Assembly (NCBI GenBank): GCA_024516155.1 | Contig: JAJJXM010000046.1 | Span: forward strand, 310,001-374,000 | DNA length: 64,000 nt | Source of the DNA: Pyronema omphalodes | Lineage: Eukaryota; Ascomycota; Pezizomycetes; Pezizales; Pyronemataceae | Direction of reading: 5' to 3' | Shown: positions 34,454 through 46,808 of the stretch, piece by piece | Position numbering within the stretch: position 1 is the first letter of the stretch | Layout of the letters: every line of letters starts with the position of its first letter | Made by a program: the position numbers and the translations under genes | The notes under the pieces: model-generated | What the model was told of the DNA's origin: nothing | What the model saw: the letters and a program-made list of their open reading frames with translations, nothing else | Databases searched by the model: none

Positions 34454-35704
34454 TCAACTAATCCATACACCCATACCCGGTCTCTCCGTATAATACCACC
34501 CATGCTTCCGCTGATCCACATGCGATAGAAGCTCCCTTGGGGTCATACGCTCCTCAGGACTCTCCCATTTGTCACTTGGCTCAAAGTCTAAAGTAACAGT
34601 TCCATACTCACCCTGCTTGAGACACTTGACGACGCCCTGGGGACTGACTCCAAGAGCAATCATATGAGTCACAAGTTCGGGAATTTGCATGTGTACGATA
34701 TGCGTCGGCTTCTCGTCTTTCTTGTTAGGATCGGACTTTTCTCCGAGTAGCTTCCTCCATGATCCTCTTCCGTTGTGTCTGTTGAAGCGCATCTGCGTAG
34801 CTGTATGGTTACCGGGTCCGAATAACGCAAATCGGTACTTCTTTGCCGAGTCTTTTAGGGGGACTGCCCTTTCGAAGGTGCCGCGGTCTGCTTTCCATCG
34901 GATATTGAAGGGTTTTTCCAGGGTATGGGATCGACTGCAGTAAAGTATTGTACCACGAGGCGTGACTGCAAATCCATGACCGGAAATGTATTCCCAGATA
35001 TGAGGTTGGGCTGAGGGATTCAATAGACCATTAGGAGCCTGTGTAGGATCAGTTGGGCCTGGGTTGATGAGTCCGTGCTGGGGTGCGTCGATATGTTCAT
35101 CATTCGCCGGAGGCTTAGGTTGAGGAGGCCACTGTCCCTTCTTGTACCTGAAGATAGCGAATCTACCACCCGTACTCCTATTTGCAACATGGGCGGCAGT
35201 AACAGTCTGTGTAGGAATGCAACAACAACTTTCAGATTCAGTTGCAGGTCCGGGCATTTGTTCGTGGGAAATTTGTCCAAGCTTGACGACAGAAGACACT
35301 TTCCAAGGAACGGAAGTTTTATTGGGTCCCATCCTCTGTGATTTTGATAGCTTTATGTGTCTCTCAAAATCGATGTAATGGGCGTCGTCTTCATCTAACT
35401 CACAGACGCCAATACCTGGACAGCCGCAGTTTGGGTAAGTAATCTCAGCCTTGGTGTTGTGTGAGATACGACCTAAGGAGACGTGACGACGTAGAGCTGG
35501 CCTCTTTGATCCTCCTTGAAGTTGTGGACCCCAGGTTTTGGCGTAATCTATGGATAGCTGCGGGGATGGATACTCGGGGATGGGGGGATCCGGGATTTCG
35601 TACTCCTCGGGAATCTCCTCAGTTGGTATTCTGATAGCGGAAAGGTGAGTCAGCGCAAGAGGGCTGCGGTGGACGGCAGGAGAGATAGAGGATCGGATAG
35701 TCAT
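34454..35704 (-). CDS. Conserved-looking hypothetical protein, 416 residues, intronless
   Basis: A single uninterrupted ORF runs from ATG 35704 to TGA 34454. It has no signal peptide or membrane segment. The N-terminal third is Pro-rich (residues about 28-50) and has Cys clusters (CGCPGIGVC near 93-101, CCC near 161). The middle is Pro/Asn-rich linker. The C-terminal part (about 235-416) looks folded, with WEYISGHGFAVTPRG, YRFALFGPG and a final Trp-rich segment (KHGWYYTERPGMGVWIS). I do not recognise the family. Length and composition make a real gene very likely. It is divergent from the photolyase, 356 bp between start codons, so shared regulation (for example by light) is possible but unproven. 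Confidence 0.8.
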   Translation of the reverse strand: MTIRSSISPAVHRSPLALTHLSAIRIPTEEIPEEYEIPDPPIPEYPSPQLSIDYAKTWGPQLQGGSKRPALRRHVSLGRISHNTKAEITYPNCGCPGIGVCELDEDDAHYIDFERHIKLSKSQRMGPNKTSVPWKVSSVVKLGQISHEQMPGPATESESCCCIPTQTVTAAHVANRSTGGRFAIFRYKKGQWPPQPKPPANDEHIDAPQHGLINPGPTDPTQAPNGLLNPSAQPHIWEYISGHGFAVTPRGTILYCSRSHTLEKPFNIRWKADRGTFERAVPLKDSAKKYRFALFGPGNHTATQMRFNRHNGRGSWRKLLGEKSDPNKKDEKPTHIVHMQIPELVTHMIALGVSPQGVVKCLKQGEYGTVTLDFEPSDKWESPEERMTPRELLSHVDQRKHGWYYTERPGMGVWIS

Positions 35705-36060
35705 GATGTGAGCTGGCGAGAGAAAGGGAGTGGAGCGAGTGGACCCGTTCTAGTAGAGTGGTGGAGGTACATAGATGGAACGTTTGGCCGACGGGTGATG
35801 CATCATGATTATCTACCGGCATCGCCGCCCCATAGCAACGCTATCGTACAATTGCACTTCATAGTCTTCACAACAAATTATCATACCGGCGTACAATTGA
35901 ACCATGATGGACTCTGATCTAATTACCCTACGACCCCACAAGACTTCTCGTAATCTGAGGGTCGAGACAAGCTTTCCTTTGATCATCGCTAACCGCCTTG
36001 GCGATTCCTGCAACACCTCAACCAACATGCAAATCGAACTCTGTTAACGCGAACAACGGA
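35705..36060. promoter_or_regulatory. Divergent promoter region, unknown gene / photolyase
   Basis: This is the only space between the two divergent starts, so it should contain both promoters. GATC-containing stretches occur (for example TTTGATCATCG near 35979), but I cannot defend a specific light-response element. Confidence 0.5.
36027..36047 (+). promoter_or_regulatory. Six-codon uORF before photolyase
   Basis: ATG-CAA-ATC-GAA-CTC-TGT-TAA ends 13 nt before the first in-frame photolyase ATG (36061). If the transcript begins upstream of it, it would influence which start codon is used. Confidence 0.4.
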
Positions 36061-38202
36061 ATGAAAAAAACACACAACCTTCTTCATCTACGCGTTGTAT
36101 CACCACTTCTCCATCATCGTCGCCTTCTTTTCATTATGCCGCCTAAACGCAAACTCGCCACTAGTTCCTCCTCAGGTAGCCCGCCAATAAAGAAGCTACA
36201 AACAACCCTCTCCTTCGCTGGCCCGCTTTCCGCAGCCGCAGCCGCGCCCACAACATCACCCGCGCTTGTCGTCGATCCAGACGTTTACGACTCCCAAGTA
36301 GTCAACCGAAAATACTATCCCCCAGTGATATCTCCTGAGAGAGTTCAAGGATATCTCGATGGCACCATCAAGAAGCCCATTGATGAGCTCAAAGTTGCTC
36401 TCTGTGATACAGCAAAATTTCGAGCTACTGTCACACCGATGGGAGCTGTAGTACACTGGTTTAGAACTGATCTGAGGATGGAGGATAACTCGGGCTTGTA
36501 TAAAGCTTCGAAGCTCGGAGTACCGGTGATAGGACTTTATGTTCACTCTCCTGAAGATTTAGAAGCTCACGTCGTTGCTCCAGCGAAAACAGATTTCATA
36601 ATCAGGAGCCTAGGTGAGCTTAAAAAGGAGCTTGCGGAAAAGAATATACCACTTTGGGTCGAAACTGTGGAGAAGAGGAAAGATATCCCGAAGCGAATTG
36701 TAGAGCTAATGAAGCAATGGAATGCCAACGTTCTCTTTGCAAATATGGAGTATGAGGTCGATGAGCTCAGACGGGATACGAAGCTTATCAAGCTTGGTGT
36801 GGAGAATGATATTGCCGTCAACATCGTCCATGATGTTTGTGCAGTCCCACCTGGTGAGCTAGTGACCAAGGTAAGCGATCCAGAGCCGAGAGCGATGGAC
36901 AGCATGCTAATGATTCGATGTGTAGGGTACAAAAACTCCTTTTACCGTATTTTCGCCTTGGTTCCGCGCCTACTGTGTCAAAATCGCCGAAAATTCGGCG
37001 CTGTTAAAGCTTTACCCATCACCCCCCGACAACCCCGCTTCCTTTGCTACCGCGAACCAGACATTCTTCACCTCTCCCCTCCCCCCCCTCACCTCTTGAT
37101 TCCGGAAAGATTTCCACTCTCACCACTCTCTTCCCCGCTGGAGCCTCCGAAGCCAATACCCGCCTCAAAAGCTTTCTCAAAACCAAAGGCAAAGCCTATC
37201 AAGACACCCGCAACACCCCGTCGATCGATGGGACCTCTTCGTTATCACCATACTTTGCCGCTGGTTGTCTCTCCTCAAGAACCGCAATCCACCATGCAAA
37301 AGCGCTCAACAATGGTCGATTAAGCGGCGGAAATGCCGGTATAGATTGTTGGATATCCGAAGTCGGATGGCGAGATTTCTATAAACACGTTATCGCGGGG
37401 TTTCCCCATGTCTGGTACGTATTTCTCCTTCATCCCATTGATCCCATCCCATCTAATGAGCCATATTTTGCAATACCAATGCCATTTTGCTAACTGATCA
37501 TCAACCAGTATGAACACTCCCTTCAAACCCCTTTACACCAAACTTCCCTGGCACCCTGATCCCCTCCCACATCTCACAGCCTGGCAAACCGGCCATACCG
37601 GTTACCCCTTCGTCGATGCCGCCATGCGTCATCTCTCCTCTTCCCACTTCATGCCCAATCGACTACGTATGGTAACCGCAACCTTCCTCTGTAAAGATCT
37701 GCACATCGACTGGCGACTCGGAGAAGCGCATTTCTCATCTCTATTAATTGATGGAGATTTTTCCGCCAACAATGGAGGATGGTCTTGGTGCGCTTCTGTG
37801 GGTGTTGATGCACAGCCGTATTTTAGGATCTTTAACCCAATTGATCAAGGTAGGAAATGGGATAAGGAGGGAGAGTATATTAGACGTTGGGTTCCGGAAC
37901 TGAAAGATGTCGTCGGGGATGAAATACATTGGCCTAGTGATAGAACAAGACAGAAAGTGGGATATCCTAAGGCCATTGTGGATCATAAGGTTGAGAGTAA
38001 AATCGCTGTGGAGGCTTATAAGGCGGTGGCTCAGGCGGGGAAAGAGGTGAAGGAGAAAAAGACGGAGGCGGATGAGGGGAAGAGGAAGGTGGTAAAGGAA
38101 AAGGTGGTCAAGGTGGAGGACGAGGTAACAGAGATAAAGAAGAGACCGATTCGGGGTGTAAGGAAGAGTATGAAAGAGGAATCACCGTCGGAGTCGGAGT
38201 GA
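36061..38202 (+). CDS. PHR1: Class I CPD photolyase (deoxyribodipyrimidine photolyase), frame broken in a C8 run
   Basis: Exons are 36061-36870, 36926-37414 and 37509-38202. The product repairs cyclobutane pyrimidine dimers with light, using FAD and an antenna chromophore. The photolyase N-domain starts VVHWFRTDLRMEDN. The FAD-binding core has KAYQDTRNTPSIDGTSSLSPYFAAGCLS, CWISEVGWRDFYKHV, TGYPFVDAAMRHL, the NRLRM segment, IDGDFSANNGGW and DAQPYFRIFNP; a Lys-rich tail follows. The frame does not hold: exon 2 is read in one frame up to the C8 at 37081-37088 and in another after it. Skipping a single C there joins both parts and also makes both introns in phase (about 663 residues). It may be a sequencing error, a polymorphism or a real loss. 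An ATG at 36136 would give a shorter form. Confidence 0.88.
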
Positions 38203-38568
38203 AAGGAGTGAAGGCATGAGGTAGAGATGTCGCCGTTGATTAGGGGAGGAGTTCGGATGTCGTTTAGAGAAGGTTAAAGCGGATGACATAATGCATATGT
38301 AGTTGTATAGATTCCTGTCTATCCCTGCTATCACATTAAAAGGACATCATTTTGTCTTGTGCTCATCCTGAGACTATATGCCCCAAAATAAGATGCAGAA
38401 AATATGTAATTGAGGTATAATTGCGTTTATAAATTTCAGAAACAACAACCAAACCAAAATAAAGAAACCCGCCTCCCGAACAACGAGAATGTTTTTTTCT
38501 TTCCTCTCTATTCACAATATACAAACTACAAGGGTTGACAACGACGATAACGCAAGAACTAAATGCAT
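38203..38568. other. Convergent spacer, photolyase / Cox4
   Basis: Contains the 3' ends of both genes; nothing else seen. Confidence 0.6.
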
Positions 38569-39898
38569 TTACCAGTACTGGGGCTTAACGAAGTCGGCCA
38601 TGGTGGGGACATCCTGCTGGGGCTGGTGGTCTGTTGAGAATTGATTAGCTTTTATCCAGCACAATATCTTGATTCTCCAATCCTCCAAACTACTCTAGCC
38701 ACGGCTGCCTAAGATTCTCTTTAAAGGAAGAGCGGGCGAGCAAGCTCGCCGGTGGACTAGTGCATATGATTGATGGGGTGTGAAAGCGAAAGTACAGAAG
38801 CACTTACGGTGGTCGTGGTGGTGGTCGTGGTCGTGGGACTCCTCGGGTCCAATGTAGTCCATCTTGTAGACGGATCCACACTCAGGGCAGCGCTCGACGG
38901 GGCGGTCCTTGGAGGTAGTCAACCAGATGACGGTGTGGGAGTCGACGGGGAATCCAGTGCATCCAAGGTAACGCTCCTCTCCGAAAGATGGGACGACGAT
39001 GGGGTCCTCCATGGTTCCTATATGGTCCATCAATATCCATAACCCTACCATTGACGCAATAAAAAGTTTGATGTTCCATAGTCCACAATTCGTATACTCC
39101 GCTATCGTAAATATAGTGATGCCGATGACGTGATTTTGGGAGTAGTAAATGTCGTCATTCGTAATAATCTCGTACTACCTATGGTGACAGTTCGAATTCG
39201 GAGACGCAGGGATAATCAATTGCCGACTATGGAGCATCGAACTTTTTTGCAATCGGACGATATTGTAGTTACGTACCCTTGCGGGAAGCGTCAAGGGGCT
39301 TCATGTCGAAGACATCAATTCCCTCCATCTTTCCGAGAATCTCGAAACGCTCAAGACCGGTGGCCTGCTCAAGGTCGGTGGGAACGGTTCCGGGCTTAGC
39401 TCCGGGGGCGATCAAGTCGGCCTCAGTCTTAATCTCTATATGAGGTTGTGGTTAGCCCACGTCTATGATATAAGCCGGATGCTTTATGCTTCATGCTTCA
39501 TGAAACCCGGGCCGTCGGTTATCCGATCGCCGAGTAAATCGGCCCGTAGATTGTGACACAATTCGTATCACCCAACCACCACCACCGAACCCAATTCCAT
39601 CCTCCTCAACGCGACCTTCGCAGTAATTATAAATTCCGGTTATTTCTTTCCGCTGCGATTTCGAGGTCGGGTGGATGGGGACGGTTGGGTTAGGTTCTGA
39701 ATCGGTGGTGACGTCGGGTGCATTATGAATATTCCGGGATCGGCCGGGTTCTTGAATCCTCACTTGCATCCACATACCATGGAAAGACTTGACCTTCGCA
39801 GGAGCAGAAGAAAGACGGGGAAGAGCGGTGGAGAAAGCGCGGGGCGCAACAACGGCGCGGCGGGCAACAGTGCGGGCGAGAAGGCGAGGGGCGAACAT
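38569..39898 (-). CDS. COX4: Cytochrome c oxidase subunit 4 (Vb family), mitochondrial
   Basis: Four exons (39898-39778, 39435-39277, 39017-38808, 38630-38569) join in frame to 183 residues. The product is a nuclear-encoded structural subunit of respiratory complex IV in the inner mitochondrial membrane. The N-terminus is an Arg/Ala-rich presequence without acidic residues (MFAPRLLARTVARRAVV...). The core has FDMKPLD and the family's zinc site: C113, H121, C137 and C140 (YLGCTGFPVDSH and RCPECGSVYKMDYIG). A His/Asp-rich linker precedes the C-terminal TMADFVKPQYW. The three introns are 342, 259 and 177 bp, long for this genome. The intron 3 junction adds only 20 codons, but it restores the family's usual C-terminus. 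Confidence 0.95.
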
Positions 39899-42467
39899 TG
39901 TCGTTGGCGGGGGGTTATGGCGTGAGCGGAGATGTGGAGGATTGTAAAGTTTTGTGAATTAGCAGGGTTGATGGGAGTGGGAGGGGAGATTGGGGTTACC
40001 CGGATGATACGAGCCGTTGGAGGGCCAGGAAACTTTGGTGAGCAGGCTACCATGCGCTACATGGGCTTCCCGTACGCCGAGGGTGCCGGCGAGATTGAGA
40101 TTGATAAGATAGCGGGTTTCAAGAGCCGCGACCGGAATTAACAACCATCACGAGGAAAGCTAGATTTCTGGAATTACGGACTGTACGACACGGAATTCAT
40201 TTTGCGGCTCTATGTAACTATATTTATTAGTTTTATGCCTGATTAGCAAGCTATTAGTGAAGCACCCATCGCTGTTAACACGCGGCTGATTTGGTGCGGA
40301 GAACACCTGCGTCAGCTGCCTTCTGGAAAACGCGCAGTTCCAGCTCTGGCGCTTGCCGAGAAGTATTACAAACCAGATGAACCGCCAGGTCCAGCCCCAG
40401 AAACTGTAGGGTCCACAAGGTGTTCTCTTCCTTCCTTATTAAATTACATTTATGGATATCGACATTCAACTCAGCACACAACTGCCAACATCCACAGACG
40501 AACCATACCATGCCTCATTAAGACTACTTACCCACCTGCTGTGTAATTTGTACCAACTGGAGCATGTTCAACACCAAAACCGGAGCATTCCTACAAGCAC
40601 ACCAAGGATAACCTCTGGAAACCTTTAGCAAGGACAAAAATAAAGTTTCTTCCAACCTGGAATACCTACATATGGGGAGTTTAATCCGGGCCAGCACACG
40701 TCACCAACAAGCTACTTGCTCATCTGCTTTACATATCATACAGGAAGGTATGTATGTACCTTCTTTAAATTTTTAGGCGAGTTTTTGCCACATGTCACAT
40801 CCGTTTGTGTATCCTTCGGTAGGTAGAACATCAGCCATCTGTAACCATCCTCAGCTTCTGTCGTAAGAAGCCTCTATTTATTACCAATAGCCTAATCTCT
40901 GTGTCTTTGGATGAACTACCAATGGCACCCGGAAAATACAGCAGACACGACATAAACTATTCATTAACCAGTCGGTAGATTTCAAGGATTCCTGGCGTAA
41001 TGCCCGTGCGGGTACCTGACTTCAGACCATAGACTTTATCTCCGGCTGACTATGTAATCCTAGATTGGTACGTCGGTACCTATTCATCTATTTTCTCATA
41101 TTTTTCCTTGTATTTCCAATTGTAGATATCAATCCCACTACCAAAAGTCCTTTAATAACAATTCAGGACTCCATCTTGATACCTAGCATACGGGTAGCTC
41201 TCATCGGCGATCCTCAGTGTATTTTATGATCTTCATTTTACAAAGACCGAAAAAAAGAAAGAAAAAAAGAAAGAAAAAAAGAAAAACAAAAAACACCTCG
41301 CAGAAATAAAATGCAAACGAAACTCATATCGAGTGACATGGCAACATGAGTTCCATCATAAGGCGTAATATAATCATCTCGATCCCGGATCCGCCCTCCC
41401 GCTGTGGCATCCGTAGTTCATACGAGCCATGCGAATAATATTGTGAGACAGCGGAAATAATTGGTTCTCTTGAGTTAGAGGGTTGTGCTTCTAAGATTCT
41501 GAAACTAGCGTTTTGGCTGCCTATATTCCCGCTCTCTTGCTCTTAGCATGTCCGGATTGAGTCCTGTAGCATGTAATATCTTCAAGTCAAGTAAAGTTGA
41601 AGACACCGCAGAGCCATAACGCATGTGGGAATGACACGCGTAGTAATAATGCAAACGGACAAAAACATAGTGATGACATGGCAAGTCTTCTTTAACGGCC
41701 TCCCCGCATTTGATTCCTTCTCGAAACTGATAACATAAAATTCAACGTAACGTAAAAGCAACGCAAAAAAAAAAAAAAAAAAAAAAAAAACGACAATAGC
41801 CTCCAGTAATGGTATAAAAAAATGGCCAAATTACTAGCATCAAAAAGACAACATGAAAACTCAATCCAAAAAACGTAAAATAAACACCAGCATGAAGCCT
41901 CACCCGCTCTGTAGTTACTCATACTCTTCTTCTTCTTAAGCCTCTGTTGCAAATTTTAGGAATCGCTCCATATGTACCAACTACCTTCTCTCTCGACTCT
42001 CTTCTCTGTTCTTCTTCTGTCATTAACCAAAAGCAATCAAGCACTCAAATCGAAAATAAATAACGCAACAAACGCCAATCCACGCCCGCCAACCAACCCG
42101 CTAATCTCATCTGATCCTGATCCGACCTATCCCATCTGTCCACAATACACCCTCTTCTGTGATATTAAGCTAGAGTATAAAACTAAAAAGAAATAAATGA
42201 AATCAGAGTGGAGATATGTGGCATAAATACCCCCCTCTGCGGAAACCAAAAAAAAAAACCCAACTCAACCAGCCCATCTTTCTCAATTCATCACCGAAAC
42301 TAACCATCCTTTAATGACTCCCAAACCTTACCCCAACCCTCCAACAAGCTACCGTGCAGATTTCTCAGCAATACCAAGATCTCTCAAAAGCCCTCTACCA
42401 ACTCCCACAGGACTAGTCAGTACTACGGAGCTTTAAGGTATCCGCATTAGTTAACGCTACTCTTGGT
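39899..42467. other. 2.6 kb gene-free region, Cox4 / first SANT gene
   Basis: No supported gene lies here. It includes the Cox4 promoter on the left and the 3' flank of the SANT gene on the right. AAAGAAAGAAA repeats lie at about 41250-41290 and A26 at 41765-41790. Confidence 0.55.
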
Positions 42468-45285
42468 TTACTGGCCATGCCCCCCGCCAATTCCACCTAG
42501 CTGTTGCTGTTGCTGTCCCGTTGCTAGGCCAGCGCCCACAGCCGTACCTAATCCGCTTCCTAACCCACTCTGACCACCCTGTGTTCCCATTCCTCCTCCA
42601 AGCCCTGTCCCTAAACCTCCCCCACCAAGTCCCGTGGTGCTGTGACCACCATGTGGAACTCCTTGGCTCGGATCAACGCCCTCCTCAATTTCTCTTGCCT
42701 TATCTCTACAAGCCGCAGGTGAGAAACCGCTGCCCACTTTTGCTGCTATGTGGCGCCATCGATCTTGTTCGTATTCTGACATAGCGGTACGAAGTTTTTG
42801 GATCTAAATTTTGCCAGTCAGAAAATTATTACATAAACTTGAACGATGACTAATGAGATAAAGTAGGAAATAATTGCTGAATGCGAGAAATCAGCATAAC
42901 GCAGCGAAGGAAGGGACAAAGTAATCCCGGGGGTATGGGCACACGGCATCATCCTCCATTTCATAACACGCCAGCTGCACACAATGTCGTACATGAAAAA
43001 GACTCCGCAAGGCCCCGAGCCTGCTTCATCATCGATGACGCTAAGGTAATCAACGAATGAATGCAGGTAGCTGACATGCTGAAAAATTCCGAGTCACGGC
43101 ATATGATTGGGGCGCTTGGCTGCATCACCAAATTCTGCCCAAAAAGCTTCAGAATGCTGTCAATTCCCGAGCTGCTGGAAATATTTGTTGGAAGAACGGA
43201 GAATCCGAATTTGGCATGAAAGGCGGCGTGCATGTATACACGACTGTTCACAAATTTCTATCGAAGCGGATACTTGCATACTGGAAAACCTTCCAGCCTT
43301 TCAACTGCCGGTCTTCTGGAAATAGTGTGAATACGTATTCGAGGAAAATTGAAGAGACGCCAGGGTATTTCTTCCTGAATTATCGCTGATTGTTGAATGT
43401 TCTTCGCCGATTTTTAGACGCCACGTCGCCGAGGGTAATCTTGTGGTTTAGGGAATATGCCTTTAAGGTTCCATAGACACAAGTAGTGATCAAGCTGACC
43501 TTGTGAAGGGTGGTAGTTGACTCGCGTAGCCGGAGAGTCCCGTGAATGGTGGATGTCCAACTTTTGTGTTCCCATGAGTAGCCTAGTCCGTGGTCTTGGT
43601 CCGGTTTGTCCAACATTGTCAAACCTCCAGATGATACACCAGAACGCCACTTCCGTCGAATATATTGAATATTCACCGTTTGACTCAATAATGTGGGTCT
43701 CAAAATGGAGACAGGGTCAAGCGATAGAACCACGGGAAGCCGAATAATCAACAATCCTCGAATAATCAATACCGTAAGAGATGGCTGAAAGGATAACTGC
43801 ATATGCCATTGTAATGAGAAAAGACAGTGTCGGTTATAGGACTGAAATCGAGTCAAACTTCGATGGAATTCAACGGATGACTGGTATCCGGTCTCCGCAA
43901 ATTATCGCTAGTGGAGTGATCGCTCGTGTCTAGGAACGAGCTGAAGGCGGAATCGGATTCGAAGGATGTTGAGAGAAGCGAATACACCACCACTTGTCGA
44001 TATCGCCACGCCAAAATCAATGGTGGCTAGCTGAGCATCATCAAGCCTCCAAAAAATCTCGTCCAAAATCTAACACCGCCAAACCTCCCTTTCCCCTGCC
44101 AAAGCGCCTGCTCATGGTTGCTCTGAATAATCACCTTCTTCTCCATCCAACCTTCTGCAAACCACCTTGGATTTTGTCACCTCAGAGTCAAAAGAAAAAA
44201 TAACTCACCGTCTCATCACTCCACACAGTAGTTTTAGCCTTAAGTTTAGTACAATACCTAACCTGCAGCGTCCCACTGCTCCTCCCCGGAAAATACTCTG
44301 CAATCTGTTTCCAAGTCAAGGACTTATTCTCCTTCAGATCCACCAACAAACTGTCGTCCTCTGGTGTGAATTTTATCTTCGGTCCTCGAGGTCGAGGGGC
44401 CGGTGAAGGCATGCCGTCGTTTGATCCACCGCCCATCCCCCCTCCTCCACCTAAGCTACCGCTGCCCCTCATTCCTCCGCCACCAAGCGTCATACCGCCC
44501 AAACCGCTGTGACTACCGTGACTGTGGCTATGACTGCTATGTCCATGATTTCCCATACCCCCTGGTGAAATGAGGATGCTACCACCATTCCCTCTGGACA
44601 TCTTGTTAGGCGGTGGCTGGTCTCCATGATGGTGACCGGGATGGCCTGAGCGAGAATGATGACGATGGTGGTGTACCGGTGGAAGGTGGTAATGACCCTC
44701 GTCATCTAAGTCTCCGTCTTCCTCTTGCATCACTATTCCCATGGACTCTAGTTCGTCATGTCCCCGTGCCCTAGGTTTGCTGGAATGTCCGTAGCCAAGG
44801 TGCATGTGTCGATTCGAGGACATTTCCGAGATGGGAGAAGCCAAAACTCCGTTGCCGTTAATTGCACCTGGACTTGATAAACCACCGCTTGTTAAACCTC
44901 CACTAGACAGCGAGCTTAGAGAATTTGCCGCGCTCACACCGCTTCCGCCAACGTCCAAATTCTCCTCAAGATCCTCCAAGTTCTCCAATCCCCTTGGTTC
45001 GGAGCTATATTGACCGCCTGCTCCACTCACGTATTGAGGTTGGGTGTGATAATGCCGTTGTGTATTATGAGGCCGGGTACGTGGGTGGTAGCTTGATGTC
45101 CCAGGACCGGCAAAGGATTCGGGGTAATAAGAGTGTGTCGCCACTGTGAGGGAGGTGGAGAAGATGTCTCCGACCACTTGGTGATAAAGTGGTTCGGATG
45201 AGCTTCTGTTGCGGCGAAGAACCTTTCCAGGGGACTGCGTCGCGGACGGTTTGCTGGAAGGAAGCTGGGGGAAAGTTCTGACCAC
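42468..45285 (-). CDS. Two-repeat SANT/Myb DNA-binding protein (5' end unresolved)
   Basis: The main exon runs from about 45285 to 44209 and the last exon is 42803-42468, joined in phase across a 1405 bp intron with a GTGAGT donor and a TTTAG acceptor. The first SANT repeat is KIKFTPEDDSLLVDLKENKSLTWKQIAEYF, ending SGTLQVRYCTKLK. The second spans the junction: WSDET, then IQKLRTAMSEYEQDRWRHIA and GFSPAACRDKAREIE. The N-terminal part is Ser/Gly/His-rich and disordered, and the C-terminus is Gly/Gln-rich (QQQQQ). Such proteins are usually nuclear regulators. The frame is open to about 45340 but has no ATG before the internal Met at 44823, so an upstream exon, or translation from 44823, must be assumed. 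A similar gene lies at 55899-57031. Confidence 0.8.
42804..44208 (-). other. 1405 bp intron between the two SANT repeats
   Basis: The two flanking exons form one continuous SANT domain only if this whole stretch is removed. The interior contains no ORF that I recognise and no visible terminal repeats, so an inserted element is not shown. Confidence 0.65.
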
Positions 45286-46792
45286 AGAAGTGGAGATGGA
45301 GACTCCGCGTGAGCACGAGGTTTGGCTGCAGGGGAATAAACCAAGGGCTTAACCACCAAAGTGGAGGTAGAAACTCCGTCGGGGAAAGTTGACCACAAAG
45401 GTGAAAACGGAGAATCCACTGGGTTGGAAAGACGAGCTTTGATACTTCGCCGCCTTGTGTCCTAAAATGTGATGCCGGTGGCCTGGAGACGAGAACTGTG
45501 GAGGGTGGTATATGACCTCAAATTATCGACTTGGATTTAAGGTTGTCGCAATGAATCTGACGCAGACGAATATTTCTGCAAGTGTGAAGTCGTAAGTCGA
45601 TATTATGCCTTGCTTTTGGTCGGTAATCAAAAACCAAAACAAGACCCGAGACACAGCTTTTTCGTCAGGCTTCGTCCAAATAATCCACACGACTCCTTCA
45701 GCTTGCTGACAAAATCAACAGTTGCAAGGAGTAGATGATTGATGGTAATCGTTGGAAGGTATATCAGTCTTTTAATATAGCTGCAGATGCCAGATGAAAA
45801 AATTAGGCAGCAAAATAGCCCTTGTGCTTGAACTTTTTTGCGTAGTCGGGGCAGTAGAATGAAATGATATGGGCGATGGACCTGTGGTGCCTGTTGTGCT
45901 TGTTGATAACCAGTTGATATTTAGTCGAACTGTACTTTCACTTTGCACTAGAGTTTCGACTAAGACCAAGGACCAGGACCAAAAAGTAGGCAGACAAAAA
46001 GCAATAGGAATGAGTCCGGTAAGTATACTGTACTCGGTAGAAAGGGACAGCCGCTGGTGTTAAAGCGGCCTCCGGGATAGCAAGTTGGAACACCTAGTTC
46101 GGCACTGAAATTTGCAAGCAATAGAGGAGCCTAGTAATGGAGTTTAGTAGCAGTGATAAGTAACAGCAATACGCGGCGATGTGTCTTAAGACGGGAGAGA
46201 GACGTTACTCTACTTTGATCTGTCCCCTGTAGCAAGACTGGGGGTGGATGCTTGCCTGCTTCCTGCTTGCTGCTGGATATTCTCACGACAGGGAAGCGGG
46301 TGGAGGAGAGACACTTGTTCGCTTTGCTGCCGGTACCGATAACTGACCTACCTGCTGTCTCTGTCTGGAACCGTAGTTGTGGTGCTGGCTGTGTGTGTGT
46401 GCTGCTAAGAATACCAGAATGCGGGGTCCAGTTGGGATGAGAAGCCGTTACTGAACTAGTTGGAATGGGTGTGGGGAGGACAAGAAGATGATGTGTCTGC
46501 AGGGCCAGAAGATGATGTGTCTCGAGGACAAAAAGATGAGGTGTCTAAATGGCAAGAAAATAATGTGTCTAGAGGGCAAGAAGATGATGTGTCTGAAGGG
46601 CCTGTCGTGATGCCGACAAAGTCAGTCAATGTGTATACATTGGGGTCCTATGTATCCCAGGGGAAAGAAACTACCAAACACAATCCGGGGAGAGCTGTAA
46701 ACGTTTAATTTAGCCACTCCTCATAGCGACACACAGATGGTTAAAGGTTTTCGCTTAGCAACTCTAAGTAAAGTGTAATGTGTGATCACTCT

Positions 46793-46808
46793 GGGGGGGG
46801 GGGGGGGG
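46793..46808 (+). repeat. Poly(G)16 tract
   Basis: Sixteen consecutive G in intergenic sequence. Confidence 0.95.
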
